A stretch of 60,655 nt of DNA from Acrocarpospora macrocephala (GCF_009687865.1 NZ_BLAE01000073.1:1-60655); one strand, 5' to 3'. Positions 7,968-17,655 are shown, counted from the stretch's first letter. Program-made: numbers and translations. The notes: generated from the sequence alone by a model not told the origin.

Positions 7968-8630
7968 CTAGCGACCATTGAGCATGGCGACCGGGCCGTA
8001 CCGGGCATGGGGTGCTCCCACGGCGAACGCCCAGTACCGGTCGCCGTACGACCAGTGCCACCACTCCGTGGGATAGTTCACGAACCCCGTCGCCGTCATG
8101 GCGACGATCAGGATCTGCCGGTTGCTCCGCGCCTCCGCGGAGATCCCCGGCGCGTCCGTGTAGCACTCTTCGCCGTGTTCCGGAGGCGTGGCGTTGACCT
8201 CCGCGCCCATCGGCAGCTCGGTTCCGTCCACGGTGCACAGCGTGACGTCGACCGCTCCGCCGGCCACGTGCGGCGCCACCTCGGGCGGTGCGACAAACTT
8301 GCCCGCCTCGGCGCGCAGCCGCTCCCGCGTCCAGTCGGGGTGGATGCGCCGCATCCTGGCCTGCCAGTCGGCGAAATAGCGTTCCTGGAGCGCGTACGGG
8401 CGGTAACCCTCCACGAGCAGCAGCCGGAGCCCCCGGGGGAGCTGGGTCTGCGCGCCCGTCAGGCGGTCGGCGACGCCGAGCCGGACGTGCGCGTAGGCGC
8501 CCGCGGGGTCGGCCAGCCGCGGGTCCACGTGGATGACCTGCTCGCCGCGGAGGTCGATGAGGGGCTCGTCGCACTCCCGCACCGGCATGGCGGCGATGCG
8601 CGGGTCGGACAGAAGTACGTGCTGCGCCAT
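7968..8630 (-). CDS. D-alanyl-D-alanine dipeptidase, VanX/DdpX-like (M15D)
   Basis: The 220-residue product (start at ATG 8630, GGAG 6-7 nt upstream) carries M15-family zinc-peptidase motifs. LLLVEGYRPYALQERYFADW contains the EGYRP substrate-binding stretch, APHVAGGAVDVTLC contains the first His and the Asp zinc ligands (HxxGxAxD), and YPTEWWHWSYGDRYW contains the catalytic Glu and the last His ligand (ExWH). VanX-type enzymes hydrolyse the dipeptide D-Ala-D-Ala, in vancomycin resistance or in D-Ala recycling. No vanH/vanA genes are nearby, so a peptidoglycan-turnover role is more likely than glycopeptide resistance. It is probably cytoplasmic, with no signal peptide. It follows the SARP gene on the same strand with a 76-bp gap. 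A longer start at 8672 is possible but lacks support. Confidence 0.85.
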   Translation of the reverse strand: MAQHVLLSDPRIAAMPVRECDEPLIDLRGEQVIHVDPRLADPAGAYAHVRLGVADRLTGAQTQLPRGLRLLLVEGYRPYALQERYFADWQARMRRIHPDWTRERLRAEAGKFVAPPEVAPHVAGGAVDVTLCTVDGTELPMGAEVNATPPEHGEECYTDAPGISAEARSNRQILIVAMTATGFVNYPTEWWHWSYGDRYWAFAVGAPHARYGPVAMLNGR

Positions 8631-8706
8631 GGGGCTCTCCAAGCGGACAGACGAAAGGGTCCGACGCAGCATGGACCGGGGCGCTTCGAATACGCTGTAA
8701 TCCGCT

Positions 8707-11700
8707 TTACAGCGACAGGCCCGGCGATGACAGCTCGGCGTACTCCCTGGAGCCGTGCAGGCGGAAGATCTCCAACGCCGCCGCGGCGGTCCGCTCGGCG
8801 GTGGCGACGTCGCCGAGGGCCTCGTGCACCCGGGCCAGGTCGCGGAGGGTGCGGGCGCGGAACAGCGCGGCGCGCAGGCGTTCCCAGATCCGCAGCGACT
8901 CCTCCAGGCAGTCCTTGGCCTGGTAGAGCCGCCCCTCCGCCAGGTGCAGCTCGCCGAGCGTGCGCAGCGTGCAGGCCTCGCCGAAGGAGTCCTGCAGCGT
9001 ACGCAGGACCGCCAGCGCCTCCTGCAGCGGCTTCCTGGCCTCGTCGAACCTGCCCTGCCGCAGCAGCGCCTTGGCCAGCGCGCGCTCGCAGTACGCCGTC
9101 ATCATCCGGTCGTCGGCCGTCTGGAAGATGGCCAGCGCCCGCCTGGCGACCTCCTCGGCCCGGGCCGCCTCGCCCCTGGCGCGGTGGTAGAGCGACATGC
9201 TGCGCAGCGTCAGGCCCTGGCCGCGGCGCGAACCCGCGGCGGTGAACAGCGCCAGCGCCGCCTCCAGATCGGCCCACGCGCCGGGATAGTCCCCGGTCTC
9301 CAGCCGTACGGTGCCGGCCAAACGCCTGACGTGCCCCAGCGCCGAGGCGTCGTCGAAGTCGGCCAGCAGCTCCCGCGCCCGGTCGAGGAAGTGCAGCGCC
9401 TCGGGCAGGTACCCCTGCTCCCGGCAGGCGGCGCCGAGTGAGGCCAGCGCGGCGGCCTCGCCGCGGGTGTCCTTGGCCGCGCGGAACATCGACAGCGCCT
9501 GGCTGAGGTGGGCCCGCGACTCGGCGAACGAGTCCCGTTCGTAGTGCAGTTGCCCGAGCCCGGCCAGCAGCGTCGCCTCGCCGAGGGCGTTGTCCATGCG
9601 GCGGGCGGCCGACAGCGCCGCCTCATGCGTCCGGTGCCAGCTCGCGAAGGGGTCGTCGAAGACGTACTGGTGGCCGCCGAAGGCGGTGCACGACAGCGCG
9701 GCGGTCAGTTCGACAGCGAGTTCGTCCAGGTTCATCCCGGCGGCGAGCTCGACGCCGGCGATCAGCGCCTCCTGCTCGCAGCGGAACCAGGCATGCGGAT
9801 CGGCCACCACCGACCGTGCCACCCTGTCGTCCACCGGGCGGGCCAGCCGGTAGGAGGCCGACACCGAGATCAGGTACGGCGGCGTCGACTCGTTGATCCG
9901 CTCGACCAGCCAGATCCACCCGCCCAGGACCCTGCTGACGGCGGCGGCGCGCGCCGTCGTGTCGTCCTCCGCCAGGGCACGTTCCCTGGCGAACAGCCGG
10001 ATGAGGTCGTGGAGCCGGTAGCGGAGCTGCCCGATCGGGTCGTCTCCCTCGACGTCGACGAGGGAGACGTCCACGAGGTGCTCCAGGATGCGTTCGGCCT
10101 CGTCCAGGTCCGTTTCCAGGGCGGCGGCGGCCACCCAGGCGGGGAAGGACGGCAGGCCCATGAGGCCGAGGCGGCGCAGCGCCGTCCGCGCCTCGGGCGG
10201 CAGCAGCGCGTAGCTCAGGCTGATGCCGGCGCGCACCTGCTGGTCTCCGACGGTCAGCTCGTCCAGCCTGCGCCGCTCGTCGGCCAGCCGGTCGAGCAGC
10301 CGCGCGAGCGGCCACTGGCGCCGCGAGGCCAGCCGGGCGCCGGCGATGCGGATGGCCAGCGGGAGCCGGCCGCACAGCTTGACGATGGCGGACGCGGCGT
10401 CGTGTTCGGCCGCCACCCGGTGCTCACCCGCGATCCGCGCGAACAGGTCGATCGCCGTGCCGGAGGGCAGCACGCCCAGCTCGACGAATGTGGCCCCGGC
10501 CAGGCCCACGAGCCGGTTGCGTGAGGTGACGAGGACCGCGCAGCCGGGCGCGCCGGGCAGCAGCGGCCGTACCTGCGCCTCGGCCGATGCGTCCTCCAAG
10601 ACCACCAGCTTGCGCCGGTTCGCCAGCAGCGTGCGGTAGCGGCCGACCCGCTCCTCCAGCGTGGCGGGCGGCCGCGACAGGTCGGGATCGAGCTCCCGCA
10701 GCAGCCGGCCCAGGACCTCTTCCGCACCGGCCGGGGCGTCGCTCGTGCCGCGCAGCTCGACGTGCAGCTGGCCGTCGGGGAAGTGCTCGGCGACCTCGTG
10801 GGCCACCCGGAGGGCGAGGGCCGACTTGCCCATGCCGCCGGCACCGGAGATCACGCAGATCGGCATCGCCTCCGGCAGGGTCAGCGTCGCGCGCAGCGTC
10901 GCGATCTCCTCCTCCCTGCCGATGAAGTCGGCCGGCGGCGGGGGCAGCTGCCGCAGTCTCCTGCGCCGGGCGGGGGGCAGCAAGGCGGGGTCCGAGCGCA
11001 GGATCGCCTCGTGCGCCTCCCGCAGCTCAGGCCCCGGCTCGATGCCGAGCTCGTCGATCAGCACCTGCCTGCCCTCGCGGTACACGGCCAGGGCGTCCGC
11101 CTGCCGGTCCGCCCGGTAGAGGGCCACCATGAGGTCGCGGCGCAGCCGTTCGCGGGCGGGATGGAGGGCCACCAGCTCGGCCAGCTCGTCGAGGAGGCGC
11201 TCACCCTGGCCCAGCGCCAGCTCGGCGGCGATCCGCTCCTCGATGACGGTGACCCTGAGCTCGTCCAGCCGCATGGCCTCGGCCCGCAGGAAGGAGTCGG
11301 TGATCCCGCCGAGCGCCGGTCCCCGCCAGAGCGCCAGGGCGGCGCGGAGGCTCTCCCGTGCCTCCTCGTGCCGGCGGTCCCGGACAGCCTGCCGGCCCTC
11401 ACCCACGAGCCGCTCGAAAACCCGCAGGTCGAGCTCGTCTGCCGGCACCTCGGCGAGGTAGCCGACGGGGTGCGAGACGATCACGCCGGTCATGCCGGCG
11501 CTCTCCAGCGACCGGCGCAGCGACGCGATGTACGTCTGCAGAACGGCTCGCGCGGTGGTGGGCGGGCTCTCGCCCCAGATCGCCTCCATGAGCCGTTCGA
11601 CCGGCACGATCCGGCGGTGATCGAGCAGCAGCGCGGCGAGCAGCGCACGCGGCTTGGCTCCGCCGAGCTTCGCCTGCTGTCCCCCGTTCCACGCCTCGAC

Positions 11701-11724
11701 CGGGCCGAGAAGCCGGAACTTCAT
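8707..11724 (-). CDS. AfsR/SARP-family transcriptional regulator (OmpR-type DNA-binding - BTAD - NB-ARC - TPR)
   Basis: The 1005-residue product begins MKFRLLGPVEAWNGGQ, the classic SARP start. Residues about 1-95 are the winged-helix domain (RALLAALLLDHRRIVPVERL and then IWGESPPTTARAVLQTYIAS). Residues about 100-245 are the bacterial transcriptional activation domain, and an NB-ARC STAND ATPase begins near residue 265 with DFIGREEEIATL and Walker A GAGGMGKS. The C-terminal third is TPR repeats. Such proteins activate nearby genes, often secondary-metabolite or secretion genes, in response to phosphorylation or nucleotide state. The start has a GGGGAGG Shine-Dalgarno. It lies divergent to the CHAP hydrolase gene with 154 bp between them, which makes that gene a candidate target. 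The ligand is unknown. Confidence 0.9.
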   Translation of the reverse strand: MKFRLLGPVEAWNGGQQAKLGGAKPRALLAALLLDHRRIVPVERLMEAIWGESPPTTARAVLQTYIASLRRSLESAGMTGVIVSHPVGYLAEVPADELDLRVFERLVGEGRQAVRDRRHEEARESLRAALALWRGPALGGITDSFLRAEAMRLDELRVTVIEERIAAELALGQGERLLDELAELVALHPARERLRRDLMVALYRADRQADALAVYREGRQVLIDELGIEPGPELREAHEAILRSDPALLPPARRRRLRQLPPPPADFIGREEEIATLRATLTLPEAMPICVISGAGGMGKSALALRVAHEVAEHFPDGQLHVELRGTSDAPAGAEEVLGRLLRELDPDLSRPPATLEERVGRYRTLLANRRKLVVLEDASAEAQVRPLLPGAPGCAVLVTSRNRLVGLAGATFVELGVLPSGTAIDLFARIAGEHRVAAEHDAASAIVKLCGRLPLAIRIAGARLASRRQWPLARLLDRLADERRRLDELTVGDQQVRAGISLSYALLPPEARTALRRLGLMGLPSFPAWVAAAALETDLDEAERILEHLVDVSLVDVEGDDPIGQLRYRLHDLIRLFARERALAEDDTTARAAAVSRVLGGWIWLVERINESTPPYLISVSASYRLARPVDDRVARSVVADPHAWFRCEQEALIAGVELAAGMNLDELAVELTAALSCTAFGGHQYVFDDPFASWHRTHEAALSAARRMDNALGEATLLAGLGQLHYERDSFAESRAHLSQALSMFRAAKDTRGEAAALASLGAACREQGYLPEALHFLDRARELLADFDDASALGHVRRLAGTVRLETGDYPGAWADLEAALALFTAAGSRRGQGLTLRSMSLYHRARGEAARAEEVARRALAIFQTADDRMMTAYCERALAKALLRQGRFDEARKPLQEALAVLRTLQDSFGEACTLRTLGELHLAEGRLYQAKDCLEESLRIWERLRAALFRARTLRDLARVHEALGDVATAERTAAAALEIFRLHGSREYAELSSPGLSL

Positions 11725-11878
11725 GCGTCCTCCCCAAGGACGAGGGCCTCATCGCACTGAGACTAAAGGTCATTTGTCAGGGCGTACCAGGCTCAAGACT
11801 GCCCTAAAGCGAAGTTGCAGCGGGGTCACCCACGCTCTCGGTGTCCGATCGAGAACGACCCCGAAATGAGGGATCACC

Positions 11879-13282
11879 ATGGGTGACATTCGTTGCACTG
11901 GCCGGCGGCTCGCCGCGGCACTGGCCGCCACCACCGTCGTGGCCACCGGCCTCACGGCCGTCACGGCCGCTCCGGCCTTCGCGGTGAGCAGGCCCGCGAT
12001 CGTCTCCGCCGCCCAGAGCGAGCTGAACAACGGCACACGCAACCACGAGAGCCCGATGGGCAGCGGTTGCAACTACTACACCGGTTTCTTCCGCCCGTGG
12101 AAGCCGGGGACCGGCTGCCCCAGCACCGGTGGCGTGCAGTGGCGCGACAGCGACTGGTGCGCCGACTTCGCCAAGTACGTCTGGCGCAAGGCAGGCGTGA
12201 AGTACGCCGACATCCCCGAGGGCAGCGGCGGCGTCCTCGACGGATGGGCCGCCTCGTTCAAGAACTACGGGACCACGTACGGAACCTGGCACACCAGGGG
12301 GAGCGGGTACACGCCGCAGCCGGGCGACGCGGTCGTCTTCGACTGGGACCAGAGCGGCGACATCGACCACGTCGGAATCGTCAAGAGCGCCGACGGCTCC
12401 ACGGTCTACACGATCGAGGGCAACAGCGGCGACAAGATCCAGGCCAAGTCGTACTCCCGGTCGAACGTCGACATCGTCGGCTACAGCGCCCCGGTCAATG
12501 GCACGTCCACCCCGGAGGCGCCTCCGGAGGGCCGGGACTCGACGGGTTACTACAACCCGGCTGACGGCACCTTCCACCTGCGTAACGCACTCGGCGACGG
12601 CGCTTCCAGCACTGCCTGGGACACCGGGCTGGAGACCATTCCCGGCGCGGTCATCCTGACCGGCGACTGGAACGGCGACGGCAAGGACTCCACCGGCTAC
12701 TACAACCCCGCCGACGGCACCTTCCACCTGCGCAACACGCATGACGACGGCGCTTCCAACGCCGCCTGGGACACCGGACTGGAGACGATCCCCGGCGCCG
12801 TGGTCCTGACCGGCGACTGGAACGGCGACGGCAAGGACTCCACCGGCTACTACGACCCTCGCGACGGCACCTTCCACCTGCGCAACACGCATGACGACGG
12901 CGCTTCCAACACCGCCTGGGGCACCGGGATGGAGACGATTCCCGGCGTGGTGGTCCTGATCGGTGACTGGAACGGCGACGGCAAGGACTCCACCGGTTAC
13001 TACAACCCCGCCGACGGCACCTTCCACCTGCGCAACGCGCACAGCGACGGCGCTTCCGACTACGCGTGGGGCACCTCACTCGAGACCGTTCCCGGTGCGG
13101 TGGTCCTGACCGGCGACTGGAACGGCGACGGCAAGGACTCCGTCGGCTACTACGACCCTCGCGACGGCACCTTCCACCTGCGTAACGCCTTGGACGAGGG
13201 AGCCTCCGACTACGCGTGGGGCACCGAGCTGGAGACCCTTCCGGGCGCGGTCGTCCTGACCGGCGACTGGAACGGCGCCTGA
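11879..13282 (+). CDS. Secreted CHAP-domain peptidoglycan hydrolase with five C-terminal 50-residue repeats
   Basis: This is a 467-residue exported protein. A basic N-terminus, hydrophobic core and an AxA site near APAFA form the signal peptide (about residues 1-36). A CHAP domain follows (about 40-205), with the catalytic Cys in DSDWCADFAKYVW, the His in DIDHVGIVKS and the distal polar residue in TIEGNSGD. CHAP enzymes are amidases or endopeptidases of peptidoglycan. Residues 218-467 are five near-identical 50-residue repeats with GDWNGDGKDSTGYYNPADGT, FG-GAP/VCBS-like units with a DxNxDGxD calcium-type loop. The start at ATG 11879 has GAGGGA upstream. The neighbouring lysozyme-like gene carries the same array, so the two enzymes probably share an anchoring or surface-binding mode. 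Confidence 0.88.
   Translation: MGDIRCTGRRLAAALAATTVVATGLTAVTAAPAFAVSRPAIVSAAQSELNNGTRNHESPMGSGCNYYTGFFRPWKPGTGCPSTGGVQWRDSDWCADFAKYVWRKAGVKYADIPEGSGGVLDGWAASFKNYGTTYGTWHTRGSGYTPQPGDAVVFDWDQSGDIDHVGIVKSADGSTVYTIEGNSGDKIQAKSYSRSNVDIVGYSAPVNGTSTPEAPPEGRDSTGYYNPADGTFHLRNALGDGASSTAWDTGLETIPGAVILTGDWNGDGKDSTGYYNPADGTFHLRNTHDDGASNAAWDTGLETIPGAVVLTGDWNGDGKDSTGYYDPRDGTFHLRNTHDDGASNTAWGTGMETIPGVVVLIGDWNGDGKDSTGYYNPADGTFHLRNAHSDGASDYAWGTSLETVPGAVVLTGDWNGDGKDSVGYYDPRDGTFHLRNALDEGASDYAWGTELETLPGAVVLTGDWNGA
12530..13279 (+). repeat. Array A: five 150-bp tandem repeats (50 codons each)
   Basis: Five in-frame units of exactly 150 bp fill the 3' end of the CHAP gene and stop right before its TGA. Units differ at a few positions, for example YYNPADGT against YYDPRDGT, and NTHDDGASN against NAHSDGASD. 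The variants are shared in a mosaic way with array B in the next gene. This pattern points to unequal crossing-over or gene conversion. Each unit ends with the acidic GDWNGDGKD loop. Confidence 0.9.
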
Positions 13283-13332
13283 GTCAAGACGTGCGACCGA
13301 CACCGAACTCTTAACTCCCCATGGAGCATCTC

Positions 13333-14706
13333 ATGAACCATCGATTCGCCCTGCGCGCCGCCCTCACCGCCCTGACGCTCACCGCGGTGGCCGGACTGTC
13401 CGCCGCTCCCGCCCACGCCGACCCCGCAGAGCCGTCCGTCTACGTGGCCGCGGCCTACTCCGTGTCCCCGTGCGATCCCAAGGGCGTCACGTCGTCGGAC
13501 AATGCCCTGGCCGGCACGCTCAACGGGAAGCTGAACAAGAAGATGCGCGGGTACATGACCGGCTACCGCGTCTCGTGCGCCCGCATGGTCGTCAACACCG
13601 TTCGCAACCTGGGCCTGCACTCGCGGGCGGCCGTCATAGCCATCGCCACCGTCATCGTCGAGTCGAGCATCCAGAACATCAACGAGGAGGTCGACCACGA
13701 CAGCCTCGGCCTGTTCCAGCAGCGCGCGTCCTGGGGAAGCAGGGCGCAGCGGCTCGACCCTGTGTGGGCCACCACCGCGTTCATCAACAAGATGAAACGG
13801 GTGTATCCGAACAACAGCTGGATGAACGCACCGGTCGGGCAAGTGTGCCAGGACGTCCAGGTATCGGCCTACCCCGACCGTTACCAGGTAGAGGCTGGCG
13901 ACGCGCAGATCATCGTCGATCACTTATGGCAGCCGGTGCCAGCGCCGACGCACGGCCGGGACTCGACGGGTTACTACAACCCCGCCGACGGCACCTTCCA
14001 CCTGCGCAACGCGCTCGGCGACGGTGCCTCCAGCACTGCCTGGGACACCGGGCTGGAGACCATTCCCGGCGCGGTGGTCCTGACCGGCGACTGGAACGGC
14101 GACGGCAAGGACTCCACCGGCTATTACAACCCCGCTGACGGCACCTTCCATCTGCGTAACGCCCATGACGACGGTGCTTCCAACGCCGCCTGGGGCACGG
14201 GGATGGAGACGATTCCCGGCGTGGTGGTCCTGATCGGTGACTGGAACGGCGACGGCAAGGACTCCACCGGTTACTACGACCCTCGCGACGGCACCTTCCA
14301 CCTGCGCAACGCGCATAGCGACGGCGCCTCCGACTACGCGTGGGGCACCTCACTCGAAACCGTTCCCGGCGCGGTCATCCTGACCGGTGACTGGAACGGC
14401 GACGGCAAGGACTCCGTCGGCTATTACAACCCCGCCGACGGCACCTTCCACCTGCGCAACACGCTTGACGACGGCGCTTCCAACGCCGCCTGGGACACCT
14501 CGCTCGAAACCGTTCCCGGCGCGGTCATCCTGACCGGCGACTGGAACGGCGACGGCAAGGACTCCACCGGCTACTACAACCCCGCCGACGGCACCTACCA
14601 CCTGCGCAACACGCACGACGACGGCGCCTCCGACTACGCGTGGGGCACCGCGCTCGAGACCGTTCCCGGCGCGGTCGTCCTCATCGGCGACTGGAACGGC
14701 GCCTGA
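13333..14706 (+). CDS. Secreted lysozyme-like (transglycosylase-fold) protein with five C-terminal 50-residue repeats
   Basis: The start is placed at ATG 13333, because GGAG sits 6 nt before it; the ATG at 13321 has no Shine-Dalgarno. A signal peptide (about residues 1-33, ending near PAHA) is followed by a lysozyme-like domain (about 40-205). The candidate catalytic Glu is in IATVIVESSIQN, and HDSLGLFQQRASWGS and LDPVWATTAFINKM match the conserved core of actinobacterial secreted lysozyme-like proteins. The substrate is inferred to be peptidoglycan. Residues 208-457 are five 50-residue repeats almost identical to those of the upstream CHAP protein. The gap to that gene is only 50 bp, so the two are probably one transcript, ended by the hairpin at 14723. 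Confidence 0.85.
   Translation: MNHRFALRAALTALTLTAVAGLSAAPAHADPAEPSVYVAAAYSVSPCDPKGVTSSDNALAGTLNGKLNKKMRGYMTGYRVSCARMVVNTVRNLGLHSRAAVIAIATVIVESSIQNINEEVDHDSLGLFQQRASWGSRAQRLDPVWATTAFINKMKRVYPNNSWMNAPVGQVCQDVQVSAYPDRYQVEAGDAQIIVDHLWQPVPAPTHGRDSTGYYNPADGTFHLRNALGDGASSTAWDTGLETIPGAVVLTGDWNGDGKDSTGYYNPADGTFHLRNAHDDGASNAAWGTGMETIPGVVVLIGDWNGDGKDSTGYYDPRDGTFHLRNAHSDGASDYAWGTSLETVPGAVILTGDWNGDGKDSVGYYNPADGTFHLRNTLDDGASNAAWDTSLETVPGAVILTGDWNGDGKDSTGYYNPADGTYHLRNTHDDGASDYAWGTALETVPGAVVLIGDWNGA
13954..14703 (+). repeat. Array B: five 150-bp tandem repeats, mosaic with array A
   Basis: Five 150-bp units end just before the TGA at 14704-14706. The first unit is nearly identical at DNA level to the first unit of array A, and later units recombine the same variant blocks in a different order (YYDPRDGT, MET-IPGVVVLIGDW, SLETVPGAVIL). 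One unit has TYHLRN instead of TFHLRN. The arrays are long enough to recombine, with deletion of the intervening lysozyme-like module as one possible result. Confidence 0.9.
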
Positions 14707-14722
14707 CGAAGGGATCGAGGAG

Positions 14723-14753
14723 AAGGCATGGCGACCGGGAGTCGCCATGCCTT
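14723..14753 (+). terminator. Rho-independent-type hairpin after the hydrolase pair
   Basis: A perfect 13-bp stem (AAGGCATGGCGAC, loop CGGGA, GTCGCCATGCCTT) lies 16 bp after the stop at 14706. There is no long U-tract, as is usual in actinomycetes. It shows that the longest frame of the next gene, starting at 14747, begins inside the hairpin and is not the real start. Confidence 0.85.
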
Positions 14754-14818
14754 CCTGCGTGAAAAGGGTCCTGGGTTGGGCTTGCAAGGTGGGCGAAGCG
14801 TTGTCAAATGTGGACATC

Positions 14819-17593
14819 ATGGATTTCAACCTCCTCGGCCCGCTCGAGGTCGTGGACGGCGATCGGATCATCCCGATCCGGGTACCGCGCCATCGCGCGG
14901 TCCTCGCCGTACTCGCCCTTGAAGGGGGACGCCCCGTCTCCCTCGAGCTGTTGCAGGAGGCGCTGACGGGCGGCCGGGAGATCACTACCGGCGTGATCAA
15001 GGTCTACGTCAGCGACCTGCGGAAGATCCTGCCGAGGGACCTGATCGAGACCGTCCCGGCCGGATACCGGCTGCGGGTCGAGCCGGACCGGGTCGACGTG
15101 TGGCGGTTCCGCGACCTGGCCGACCGCCGGGACGAGGACCCGGTCACCCGCATCCGCACCCTGGAGCAGGCGCTGGAGCTGTGGCGCGGTCCGGCGCTGG
15201 CCGACGTGGACTCCGATCACCTGCGGCGGATGGAGGCCGCCGCGCTGGAGGAACAGCGCGCGGCCGTGGAAGAGGAGCTCTGCGACGTCCGGATCGGGCT
15301 CGGTCACCACCGCGAGTGCGTCGTCCGGCTCAGGAATCTGGCCCGCCGGTACCCGCTGCGGGAGCACGTCCACCTGCTCCTGATGGTCGCCCTGTACCGC
15401 TCCGGCAACCTCGGCGAGGCGCTCTCCCACTACCACCGGGTGCGCCAGGTCCTGGCCGAGGAACTCGGCGCCGAGCCGTCCGCCGAGCTGCGCCGCGTGC
15501 ACGAACGCATGCTCCGCGAGGACCCGGCCCTGGACGCCGAGGAGGTCCGTACCCCTGCGGAGCTTCCCCCTGACGACCGCTCCTTCGTCGGCCGGCGCGA
15601 CCTTCTCAGCGGCTTGTCGGCCGCGATCGCCCGCAGCCCCGCGCACGGGCCGCACCCCATCGTCCTGTACGGCCACGCGGGAGTGGGCAAGTCCACGCTC
15701 GCCGTACACGCGGCTTGGCGGCATCGGGCGCGGTTTCCCGGGGGCCAGCTGTTCGCGGATCTGCGCAGGCAGCCGGACGCGGCCGGGACGCTCGCCCGGT
15801 TCCTGCGCGCGTTCGGCTACCCAGGCGGTTCGATCCCCGCGACTGTGGAGGAGCGGACCGCGGTCTACCGGACGCTCACCGCGGATCGCCGACTCCTCGT
15901 CCTGCTCGACAACGCGACCGACGAGGAGCAGGTGCGCCCGCTGATGCCGACCGGCCCGGGCTCACTGGCGATCATCACGAGCCGCTCGGCGCTGGCCGGG
16001 CTGGCTGGAGCCGAGCCGTTCGAGGTGGACGTTTTCACGGCGGCCGAGTCCCGCGAGCTGCTGGAGCGGATGGCCGGGCGGGCGCGGGCCGAGGTCGACG
16101 GCGAGGCCACCGCGAGCGTGCTCGACGCCTGCGCCGGGCTGCCCATCGCGGTCCGCGCGGCGGCGGCGCGGCTGGCGGCCAGCCGGGACCGTTCTGCCCG
16201 GGGGCTCGCCCGGCGGCTGCGGGACGAGGCCGCCCGCCTGGACGAGTTCCGCGCGGGCGACACCGGGGTCCGGCCGCTGCTCAGCCTGGCCTACGAGGGC
16301 CTCGACCCCCGGCCGCAGGCGCTGCTCGCGCGGCTGACCGCGATCACCGCCCCGAGCTTCGCGGCCTGGGTCGCGGAACCCCTCGCCGGTGGTCCCGCCG
16401 CCCTCGACGGGATCGCCGACTGCGGCCTGCTGCAGCGGCTGGCCTGCGACGACGCGGGCCAGGACCGGTTCCGCGTGCACGAGCTCACCCAGCTAATGGC
16501 CCGCGAACGGCTCCCGCCCGAGGACGCCGCGCCGGCCCTGTCCCGCCTCGCGCGGGTGGCGCTGGCCCGGGTGCGGGCGGCCGTCCTCCCGCTGACCTCG
16601 GAGGGGTTCGGCGCGAGCCCTGGTCCGGAGGCGGTCAGCATGGGCACGACCAAGATCCGTGACTCGATCGAGTGGCTGGACGCCGAGCTCGGCTTCCTGA
16701 CCGCGCTGGTGGCCGACCTGCACGGCCTGCCCGGACACGCGTGGCGGCTCGCGCATGCCCTGACGCCTTTCCTGGAGGTACGCCACCAGCAGGACGAATG
16801 GCGGACCGTCAACCGGCACGCGCTCGCCGCCGCACGTGCCGACGGGGACCCGCTCGGTGCGGCGCTGGTCCTGCGCGATCGCGGCGACCAGCAGCGGGCC
16901 GAGCGCGACCTCGCGGGCGCGATCGAGACCTACCAGTCGAGCCTCGGGCAACTGATCCGGTACGGCGATGCCGTGGAACGCGCGCGGGTCCTGTTCCGGC
17001 TCGGGGTAGCCCGGCTGGACCAGTCCCGGCTCGAGCAGGCGGAGCGCTCGCTCGCCCAGGGACGGGCCGAGTTCCGCGGTTGCGGCGACCGGCGCGGCGA
17101 GGCCGCCTGCGTGCGCGCGCTCGGCGTCGTCCGGCACCGGGCCGGCGACCAGGAAACCGCGCTCGCCTGCCTCCTCAGCGCGCTGCGTTCGGCCCGCGAC
17201 CTCGGCGACCGCTACGGCCAGGCCGCCTGCCTGCATGGCCTGGTCTCCGTACGGCTGGCGCGGGGAGAGGTGAGCGCGGCGCGCCAGCATGCGGAGGAGG
17301 AACGGGACCTGGCGGAACGCCGCCTGCGTGACCCGAGATTGACCGCGAACGCGCTGCTCAGCATCGCCGTGGTCCTGGCGGCCCAGGGTGATCCAGAGGC
17401 CGGGGAGCACGCGGGCGAGGCGGCCCGACGCCTGCGCGCCCTGGGAGATCGATACGGGCACGCATGGGCGCTCACCACGATCGGCGACATCACCGGCCGA
17501 GCGGACGAACTGGACCTGGCCTACTCGATGTTCAACGAACTCGGCGACCAGTACGGCCTCGCCGAGACTTCACGCAAACTGAAACGATCCTGA
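14819..17593 (+). CDS. AfsR/SARP-family transcriptional regulator (BTAD - NB-ARC - TPR)
   Basis: The product of about 924 residues starts MDFNLLGPLEVVDGDRIIPI, the standard SARP beginning. That supports ATG 14819 over longer starts that lie in the upstream terminator. The winged-helix domain occupies about residues 1-85 (LQEALTGGREITTGVIKVYV) and the BTAD domain about 90-235 (ALELWRGPALADV, LYRSGNLGEALSHYHRVRQV). NB-ARC begins with SFVGRRDLLSGL and Walker A GHAGVGKS, with a Walker B-like LLVLLDNATDEEQV. TPR-like repeats fill the last 300 residues. It is the second SARP in 9 kb and lies downstream of the secreted hydrolases. The likely role is activation of neighbouring secretion or cell-wall genes; the target sites are not visible. 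Confidence 0.88.
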   Translation: MDFNLLGPLEVVDGDRIIPIRVPRHRAVLAVLALEGGRPVSLELLQEALTGGREITTGVIKVYVSDLRKILPRDLIETVPAGYRLRVEPDRVDVWRFRDLADRRDEDPVTRIRTLEQALELWRGPALADVDSDHLRRMEAAALEEQRAAVEEELCDVRIGLGHHRECVVRLRNLARRYPLREHVHLLLMVALYRSGNLGEALSHYHRVRQVLAEELGAEPSAELRRVHERMLREDPALDAEEVRTPAELPPDDRSFVGRRDLLSGLSAAIARSPAHGPHPIVLYGHAGVGKSTLAVHAAWRHRARFPGGQLFADLRRQPDAAGTLARFLRAFGYPGGSIPATVEERTAVYRTLTADRRLLVLLDNATDEEQVRPLMPTGPGSLAIITSRSALAGLAGAEPFEVDVFTAAESRELLERMAGRARAEVDGEATASVLDACAGLPIAVRAAAARLAASRDRSARGLARRLRDEAARLDEFRAGDTGVRPLLSLAYEGLDPRPQALLARLTAITAPSFAAWVAEPLAGGPAALDGIADCGLLQRLACDDAGQDRFRVHELTQLMARERLPPEDAAPALSRLARVALARVRAAVLPLTSEGFGASPGPEAVSMGTTKIRDSIEWLDAELGFLTALVADLHGLPGHAWRLAHALTPFLEVRHQQDEWRTVNRHALAAARADGDPLGAALVLRDRGDQQRAERDLAGAIETYQSSLGQLIRYGDAVERARVLFRLGVARLDQSRLEQAERSLAQGRAEFRGCGDRRGEAACVRALGVVRHRAGDQETALACLLSALRSARDLGDRYGQAACLHGLVSVRLARGEVSAARQHAEEERDLAERRLRDPRLTANALLSIAVVLAAQGDPEAGEHAGEAARRLRALGDRYGHAWALTTIGDITGRADELDLAYSMFNELGDQYGLAETSRKLKRS

Positions 17594-17655
17594 ACCCCTC
17601 TGATCGCACGCTGTCCCTGACGCGGGAACCGCCCGCGCAGAGGAAGGGCAGAGCG

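Noticed and set aside
14747-14818. Longer start for the second SARP
   Set aside because: The ATG lies inside the terminator hairpin (14723-14753), while the protein family starts at MDFNLLGP.
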